A stretch of 57,039 nt of DNA from Elusimicrobiota bacterium (GTDB lineage: Bacteria > Elusimicrobiota > Elusimicrobia > UBA1565 > UBA9628). Positions within the stretch are counted from its first letter, which is position 1, and each line of letters begins with the position of its first letter. The stretch covers positions 1 through 57,039 of the forward strand of contig JAHFCE010000021.1 of assembly GCA_023249675.1 (NCBI GenBank), written 5' to 3'. This document shows positions 52,214-57,039 of this stretch, piece after piece. The position numbers and the translations under genes were made by a program. The notes beneath the pieces were generated by a model that saw nothing but the letters and a program-made list of their open reading frames with translations, did not search any database and was not told the origin of the DNA.

Positions 52214-53826
52214 GGTTCGAGCCGCGCCGCGGGGATGCGGGAATTCTTTCGCGATAAAATCGCTTTCTGTCGATCCGCGGGCGCGAGCGCGCCGAGAAGG
52301 ATCATCCCGTCGGGGCCGACGAGCGCGGCCGCGGGATGGCGGCCTGCGCGCGCAGGATCTTCGGCGAGCGCGACCACGGCCCACCCCCAGCGCGCGGGGT
52401 TGCCGCGCATGTAGGAGCGCGGTACTGAGACAACGACCTCGTCCTCCGGCGAAGTCCCGCCGGGTTGCAAGGACCACTGCGCCTTGAACGTCGCGGTTTC
52501 CTCGGGCTCCCCGCCGCCGCGGGCGCGGTAGAGGCGAGCCTCGTCGCCGACGATGGACAGTGCTAGCTCCCACGCGTCGCGCGCGGAGACGACGGCGCCG
52601 CGGCCCTCCAGCAGCGGCATGCGGCCCGCGCCGAGGACGTGGTTGAAGTCGGTGTAGATCTCGTAGAGGGGGCGGGGGGCGACGCTGGGGGCGCTGCTGA
52701 CGCGCAGGATCAAGCGCACGGACACCTCGTTCCATTCTGCGCGCAGGCTCCGGATGCGCCACGGATCGGAGCCCAGCGGAGCGCGGAACTCGAGCCAGAA
52801 CGGGCCGGACAGCGCTTGCACGCCCGTCGGCCTGTCCTCGGCGGACGGCGCGGCGGCGGTATCGGAGGAGATGCCGTACAGCGCATCGGGCGCGGGAAGT
52901 CCTAGCTTCTTATAGACAGCAAGCAGGGCGGCGCGCAGTTCGGGCGGCGGGCCTTGCGATTGGCCGGTCCGGTAGAAGCGAGCGGCCTGCGCGCGGCGCA
53001 GAAGCTCAACGGCCGCATCGAGAGTTTTGAGGTCGGCCGAGCCTGAGTTCTGATAGCGGTCCACCTCCCTTGCCGCTGCGCCGTAGGCGTCCCAGGCGGC
53101 CGCAGCGCCCGCGTTGGCGGGGGGAATCCGGGCGGCCTGCGGATCCCATGCGGGCCAAGCCGCGAGCGAGGAGAGCTCATTGGGAGTCTTGGATTTCGTG
53201 CGGACCAGCTCGCTGAGCGTCATCCAGCCCGAAACGGGGCGCGGCAGGTCTGCCGCGGCGGCGAGGAAGACGGAGGCCGTCGAGGCGCTTTCGTCATAGA
53301 GCTGCGCGGCGCTCGATGGCACGAGGATTGCCCGGCCCGCGGCCCAGGGCGCGTCGGGAGCGGCGTAAGGGCCGGTCAGGATCCAGCCGGCGCCGCTCGA
53401 CCCGAGGGCGGCGGCCACGGCCGCGTCCACGGCGCCAGCACCCGGGAGGATGCCCGCCGGCGTGAGGCCCAGGCGCTTCTGCAGGAGCTCGCGCGTCTCG
53501 ACCGCGAGTTCAAGCGCGTCCTGTGGCCGCGGGGCGGCGGGATGGCCGGCGGCCAAGGTCAGCACGGGATCGCCGTCGATGCGCGCGGCGAGCTCGATGC
53601 GGCCTCGTTCGATCCACGGCGTCAGCGCCGCTTTGACCAGAGGCGTTGCCATGGTCGGCGTCACTCCGATCGTGAGCTTGATGCCGTCCTGGGCGCGCAT
53701 GAGCGCGTCCACTTCGCTCCAACGGGAGAAGTTTTCGGGCGGAAGCCAAACGAGCGCGCCGGGGAGCGTCTGGGCCGGGGCGGCCACGGCCCAGAGCAGC
53801 GGCGCCAACAGGAGGAAGAGCTTCAT
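52210..53826 (-). CDS. Exported GH57-like protein with glucodextranase/DOMON-like C-terminus
   Basis: Protein of 538 residues with a signal peptide (MKLFLLLAPLLWAVAAPAQT). The N-terminal half (LVWLPPENFSRWSEVDALMRAQDGIKLTIGVTPTMATPLVKAALTPWIERGRIELAARIDGDPVL..., then GLTPAGILPGAGAVDAAVAAALGSSGAGWILTG) follows the fold pattern of GH57/polysaccharide-deacetylase-like barrels. It lacks the usual HxH and E/D motifs that I can identify, so it may be non-catalytic. The C-terminal part (about 330-520: PFWLEFRAPLGSDPW, SVRLILRVSSAP, LYEIYTDFNHVLGAGRMPLLEG, VVVSVPRSYM) resembles the sugar-binding-type domain that follows GH57 or glucodextranase modules. Its start overlaps the CBM48 gene stop in ATGA, so the two form an operon. 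Confidence 0.55.
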   Translation of the reverse strand: MKLFLLLAPLLWAVAAPAQTLPGALVWLPPENFSRWSEVDALMRAQDGIKLTIGVTPTMATPLVKAALTPWIERGRIELAARIDGDPVLTLAAGHPAAPRPQDALELAVETRELLQKRLGLTPAGILPGAGAVDAAVAAALGSSGAGWILTGPYAAPDAPWAAGRAILVPSSAAQLYDESASTASVFLAAAADLPRPVSGWMTLSELVRTKSKTPNELSSLAAWPAWDPQAARIPPANAGAAAAWDAYGAAAREVDRYQNSGSADLKTLDAAVELLRRAQAARFYRTGQSQGPPPELRAALLAVYKKLGLPAPDALYGISSDTAAAPSAEDRPTGVQALSGPFWLEFRAPLGSDPWRIRSLRAEWNEVSVRLILRVSSAPSVAPRPLYEIYTDFNHVLGAGRMPLLEGRGAVVSARDAWELALSIVGDEARLYRARGGGEPEETATFKAQWSLQPGGTSPEDEVVVSVPRSYMRGNPARWGWAVVALAEDPARAGRHPAAALVGPDGMILLGALAPADRQKAILSRKNSRIPAARLEP

Positions 53827-54275
53827 TTGACGTTCTTCACCGAGACGCGGCGCCCCTGCGGGCCGTCGGCGGTGTCCGCGCGCGGATCGACGGTGGGCTC
53901 GCCGTCAACGAGGAAAAGGTATTTGTTTCGGCCTTCGAGCACCGGGATCGAGACGGTCCACACGCCGTCGACGCCGCGGGTCATCTTCAGGAGGCCCGGC
54001 TTCCAGGCGTTGAAATCGCCGACGAGTTCGACCGACTTGGCCTTCGGGGCTTTATGCCGGAATTCGACCGAGGTGAGCGTTGGTTCGTAGCGCCCGCCGC
54101 CATGCGGTGTGAAGCTCGTGCTGGTGGCTTTGAGCGGTGCGGGCGTCCAGCCCGACAGGAAGCGGCGGTAGTCGTTGAGCGCGGACACCCACGTGATGGA
54201 GGGCACGCAGACCAGGGCCAGCACCGCTAGGACCATCGCCCAGAAGGCTGCCTTGCCTTGCTTATGCTCGGTCAT
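53823..54275 (-). CDS. Membrane-anchored CBM48 (glycogen-binding-like) protein
   Basis: Protein of 150 residues. One N-terminal membrane helix (about 10-30, AAFWAMVLAVLALVCVPSITWV) is followed by a short stalk. An AMPK/CBM48 early-set domain (about 66-150) reads VEFRHKAPKAKSVELVGDFNAWKPGLLKMTRGVDGVWTVSIPVLEGRNKYLFLVDGEPTVDP. GDFNAW, the Trp of GVWT, and YLFLVDGE are hallmarks of this alpha-glucan binding family. It is the first gene of a two-gene operon with the GH57-like protein. It may hold that partner or a glucan at the membrane. Confidence 0.8.
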   Translation of the reverse strand: MTEHKQGKAAFWAMVLAVLALVCVPSITWVSALNDYRRFLSGWTPAPLKATSTSFTPHGGGRYEPTLTSVEFRHKAPKAKSVELVGDFNAWKPGLLKMTRGVDGVWTVSIPVLEGRNKYLFLVDGEPTVDPRADTADGPQGRRVSVKNVK

Positions 54276-54316
54276 GCGGAGCGCATTCTATCATTTGACG
54301 CAGGAACGAATTTAGG

Positions 54317-54322
54317 TAGAAT
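54317..54322 (+). promoter_or_regulatory. -10 of a leaderless promoter for glutamate dehydrogenase
   Basis: TAGAAT ends six bases before ATG 54329. No Shine-Dalgarno sequence lies between. Confidence 0.45.
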
Positions 54323-54328
54323 CGGCCC

Positions 54329-55648
54329 ATGGACACGAAAATCTCCTCGCAACCGTCTCCCGTGCTGAAACCCATCGTGAAACCTGCCGCGCAAGCCGAA
54401 GCCTACGAGGACAATCCCTGGCGTCAGGCCATGGAGCAGCTCGACCGCGCCGGCATGGCGATGAAGCTCGAGCCTTTCGCGCTCGAGCGCCTGCGCCATT
54501 GCAAGCGCATCCTGACGGTGTCCGTACCGGTCAAGATGGACGATGGGACGGTGAAGGTGTTCGAAGGCTACCGCATCCAGCACAACATGGACCGCGGTCC
54601 GGCCAAGGGCGGCATCCGCTACCATCCGTCGGTCTCTCTCAACGAGGTGAAGGCGCTTGCTTTCTGGATGACGATGAAGTGCGCGGTCGTGAACCTTCCC
54701 TATGGAGGCGCTAAGGGCGGCATCATCTGCGATCCAAAGAAGATGTCCCGCGGCGAGATCGAGCGCATGACTCGCCGCTACACCGCGGAAATCTCCATCA
54801 TCATCGGCCCCGACAAGGACATCCCCGCCCCCGACGTGAACACGAACGCGGAAGTCATGGCGTGGATCATGGACACTTATTCCATGACGATCGGCTATTC
54901 GTGCCCGGGCGTCGTGACGGGAAAGCCCATTGAGATCGGCGGCTCCCTCGGCCGCAACGAGGCGACCGGCCGCGGCGTGTTCTACGTGACGCGCGAGCTG
55001 GCGAGCCGCGAGGGCTTCGACCTGCGCAAGTCCGCGGTCGTCGTCCAGGGCTTTGGCAATGTCGGCTCGAATGCCGCGAACATCTTCGCCGAGCACGGCA
55101 CGAAAGTCGTCGGCGTCTCTGACGTTGGCGGCGGCCTGTACGATCCGAAGGGGCTTGACCTCCACGACATATTGGAGTACCGAAAGACGCACGACTCGAT
55201 TGCCGATTACCCGAAAGCCGAACACGTCGCCGTCGATAAGTTCCTGGAGCTGCCCTGCGACATCCTGATCCCGGCCGCGATGGAAGGCACGCTCACCAAG
55301 GCCAACGCGGACAAGATCAAGGCCAAGTACATCATCGAGGGCGCCAACGGCCCGACCACGAACGACGCCGACGCGATCTTCCACAAGAAAGGCATCATCG
55401 TCGTTCCCGACATCCTGGCCAACGCCGGTGGCGTGACCGTCTCCTACTTCGAGTGGGTGCAGGACATGCAGGCTTACTTCTGGAGCGAGAAGGACATCAA
55501 TGCCCGCCTCCAGGAGATCATCGTCGGCGCCTTCACCGAGGTCTACGACGTGTCGAAGAAGGAAAAGATCGACATGCGCATGGCCGCCTTCATGGTCGGC
55601 CTGCGCCGCCTGGGCAAGGCCGCCACGATTCGGGGCATGTATCCCTGA
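54329..55648 (+). CDS. gdhA: Glutamate dehydrogenase (Glu/Leu/Phe/Val family)
   Basis: Protein of 439 residues, normal for a hexameric catabolic-type GDH. It carries GYRIQHNMDRGPAKGGIRYHP, then MTMKCAVVNLPYGGAKGGI with the catalytic Lys, and DIPAPDVNTNAEVMAWIMD. The Rossmann domain has VVVQGFGNVGSNAA and GVSDVGGG, followed by PAAMEGTLT, IIEGANGPTT, VPDILANAGGVTVSYFEWVQ. It interconverts glutamate and 2-oxoglutarate with ammonia; the cofactor (NAD or NADP) cannot be told by eye. An N-terminal extension of about 25 residues (SSQPSPVLKPIVKPAAQAEA) precedes the conserved part. A hairpin overlaps the stop codon before the next gene. Confidence 0.93.
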   Translation: MDTKISSQPSPVLKPIVKPAAQAEAYEDNPWRQAMEQLDRAGMAMKLEPFALERLRHCKRILTVSVPVKMDDGTVKVFEGYRIQHNMDRGPAKGGIRYHPSVSLNEVKALAFWMTMKCAVVNLPYGGAKGGIICDPKKMSRGEIERMTRRYTAEISIIIGPDKDIPAPDVNTNAEVMAWIMDTYSMTIGYSCPGVVTGKPIEIGGSLGRNEATGRGVFYVTRELASREGFDLRKSAVVVQGFGNVGSNAANIFAEHGTKVVGVSDVGGGLYDPKGLDLHDILEYRKTHDSIADYPKAEHVAVDKFLELPCDILIPAAMEGTLTKANADKIKAKYIIEGANGPTTNDADAIFHKKGIIVVPDILANAGGVTVSYFEWVQDMQAYFWSEKDINARLQEIIVGAFTEVYDVSKKEKIDMRMAAFMVGLRRLGKAATIRGMYP

Positions 55649-55664
55649 TCGCTTCGCGATCAGG
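55644..55664 (+). other. 9-bp hairpin over the gdhA stop codon
   Basis: CCTGATCGC-TTC-GCGATCAGG contains the TGA stop and ends five bases before ATG 55670. There is no T-tract. It may block the start region of the downstream gene or mark an mRNA processing site. Confidence 0.5.
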
Positions 55665-55669
55665 AATTC

Positions 55670-57039
55670 ATGAGAATCCTCGTCGCCCCGAACGCTTTTA
55701 AGGGGACTTTGTCGTGCGTGGACGCCGCACGGGCCCTGGCCCGCGGCGTCCGCGCCGTTGATAAGACCGCGCGCGTGCGCGCGGTCCCGATTGCCGACGG
55801 CGGCGACGGACTCATCGACGCCCTGCGCGCCGCTCTGGGCGGGGGAACGATCATCTCGGCCTCCGTGCGCGGCCCGCGCGGCGAGCGCCGCCGCGCGGCC
55901 TATCTGTGGATCGCGGGTCGGAAGACCGCGGTGATCGAGATGGCGCGCGCCTCCGGCCTCGCCTTAGTCCCTGCGGCGCGACGGCGCGTGATGGCCGCGA
56001 CGACACGCGGCACCGGAGACCTCATGCGCGACGCGGTGCGTCGGGGCGCGCGCACGCTCATCGTCGGCATGGGCGGTAGCGCGTCGAACGACGGCGGCGC
56101 GGGCATGGCGCGGGCTCTCGGCGCGCGCCTGCTCGACCAGGAGGGCCGCGAGCTCCCCGACGGGGCCCAGGCGCTGGCGTTCCTGGCCCGAGTGGACGCG
56201 CGCGCGGTCCGGGCCCAACTTGCGGGGGTGAAGGTGATCGCCCTCTCGGATGTGACGAACCCGCTTCTCGGCCCCCAGGGTTCGGCGCGCGTGTTCGGTC
56301 CGCAGAAGGGCGCCTCGCCTGCGCAGGTGCGGCGCTTGGAGCGGGCGCTGGCCGTCTGGGCGCGTGCGCTCAACCGCGATCTGGGCGTTTCCGTCGCCGC
56401 CGTGCCCGGCGCGGGCGCTGCCGGCGGCCTCGGTGCGGGGCTTCTTGCCTTCGCGGGCGCTCAGATCGTGCCCGGGGCTGATTGGGTCTTGGAGAAGACG
56501 GGGGCGCTGAAGGCTTTGAAGAGCGCGGATCTGGTCATTACGGCCGAAGGCCGCCTGGACAAGACGAGCCTGTACGGAAAGGCCCCGGTGGCTCTGGCCC
56601 GGGCCGCAAAAAAGGCGGGCGTGCCCTGCGTCGCGATCGGTGGCCAAGTGGAGTCCGGCGCGCTGCGCGCGCTGCACGCCGCCGGAATTGTGAAAATCGT
56701 CTCATTCTCCGATGCCGGAGCGGCCTCCAGGAACGACGCGATGAAGCACGCGGCCAAGTGGGCGGCCAAGGCGGCCGCCGTCGCGGTGTCGGGCCTCGCC
56801 GTTTTCATGTTGTTGAGCGTGCCCGTTCGTGCGAATGAGCTCGCGGCCCCCGAGTCGTTCGACGCCCAGTATTATCAGCGCCATCTCGGGGATAATCTCG
56901 AAAAAAACATCGTCGCACTCGAGGACGTCCTCAAGAGCGAAGCCGTCGGCGCAGACGCCTGGAAGGCCGGCTATCTGTGGCGGCTGTGCCGTGCGACAGT
57001 TCGTCGCGGCGAGACCCTCAAAAAAAAGTCCGCCAAGCT
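55670..57039 (+). CDS. Glycerate kinase running into a signal-peptide-like segment (3' end outside window)
   Basis: The frame is open from ATG 55670 to the window end (456 codons). Residues 1 to about 360 match glycerate kinases of the GarK/GlxK type: MRILVAPNAFKGTLS, PIADGGDGLIDAL, KTAVIEMARASGLALV, GTGDLMRDAV, VGMGGSASNDGGAGMARALG, GPQKGAS, PGAGAAGGLGAGLLAF, ITAEGRLDKTSLYGKAPVALA. They phosphorylate glycerate. Instead of ending near residue 375, the chain continues MKHAAKWAAKAAAVAVSGLAVFMLLSVPVRANELAAP..., a textbook signal peptide starting at Met358 (56741), followed by a helical region (ENIVALEDVLKSEA-like). Either this is a true fusion or a second gene starts inside the kinase's last helix in the same frame. 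Confidence 0.8.
   Translation, partial: MRILVAPNAFKGTLSCVDAARALARGVRAVDKTARVRAVPIADGGDGLIDALRAALGGGTIISASVRGPRGERRRAAYLWIAGRKTAVIEMARASGLALVPAARRRVMAATTRGTGDLMRDAVRRGARTLIVGMGGSASNDGGAGMARALGARLLDQEGRELPDGAQALAFLARVDARAVRAQLAGVKVIALSDVTNPLLGPQGSARVFGPQKGASPAQVRRLERALAVWARALNRDLGVSVAAVPGAGAAGGLGAGLLAFAGAQIVPGADWVLEKTGALKALKSADLVITAEGRLDKTSLYGKAPVALARAAKKAGVPCVAIGGQVESGALRALHAAGIVKIVSFSDAGAASRNDAMKHAAKWAAKAAAVAVSGLAVFMLLSVPVRANELAAPESFDAQYYQRHLGDNLEKNIVALEDVLKSEAVGADAWKAGYLWRLCRATVRRGETLKKKSAK

Noticed and set aside
1-57039. rRNA or tRNA genes, prophage or complete insertion sequence
   Set aside because: I looked for conserved tRNA arms, rRNA segments, inverted terminal repeats with a transposase, and phage structural genes and found none; the only transposase-like gene lacks its catalytic histidines.

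Overview
The window is GC-rich bacterial DNA that is almost fully coding; no stretch over 300 bases lacks a gene, and I saw no rRNA, tRNA or CRISPR array. A TolC-like region, several Sec signal peptides, Tad-type pseudopilin genes and very large exported proteins point to an uncultured bacterium with an outer membrane. My best guess is an Elusimicrobiota-like lineage, from the style of its giant proteins and alanine/proline-rich leaders; no marker gene here proves it.

Layout. 1-3930: two HNH endonuclease genes with related upstream elements surround a TadG/TadE-like pair. 4023-5651: an FtsH-like membrane protease without the usual periplasmic domain. 5751-8438 and 11763-22611: two blocks of membrane-anchored, Ala/Gly/Ser-rich proteins that share a linker motif and near-identical promoters. 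The second block holds two tandem genes with identical first 449 codons but strongly diverged C-termini. Between the blocks lie a TumE-type toxin-antitoxin pair, a phosphatidylserine synthase/lipid kinase fusion and a small coiled-coil protein. 22725-25006: a coiled-coil gene built of 21-bp repeats, a very small gene, and a HipBST toxin-antitoxin operon.

25123-33759 encodes a 2878-residue protein with a signal peptide and a SecA-like ATPase core split by about 900 residues. 33828-35887: a GGQ release-factor-like protein, the GTPase EngB and a K+ channel with RCK domains. 35943-36836: a REP-type transposase homologue that has lost both HUH histidines and gained a DnaA-like C-terminus. 36949-50898: a giant protein of about 4650 residues with membrane segments, long coiled coils, a TolC-like region and a C-terminal anchor resembling that of its neighbour at 51014-52213. 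52210-54275 (minus): a GH57/DOMON-like exported protein and a membrane-anchored CBM48 protein. 54329-57039: glutamate dehydrogenase, then a glycerate kinase frame that runs on into a signal-peptide-like segment and leaves the window.

How the genes may work together (inference): the TadE/G-like proteins, the FtsH-like protease, the linker-protein family, the SecA-like motor and the TolC-like giant could be parts of one lineage-specific envelope assembly or secretion system. The shared TTGACA-N17-TACACT promoters support co-regulation of at least three of these genes. Housekeeping genes and defence or mobile genes are interspersed.
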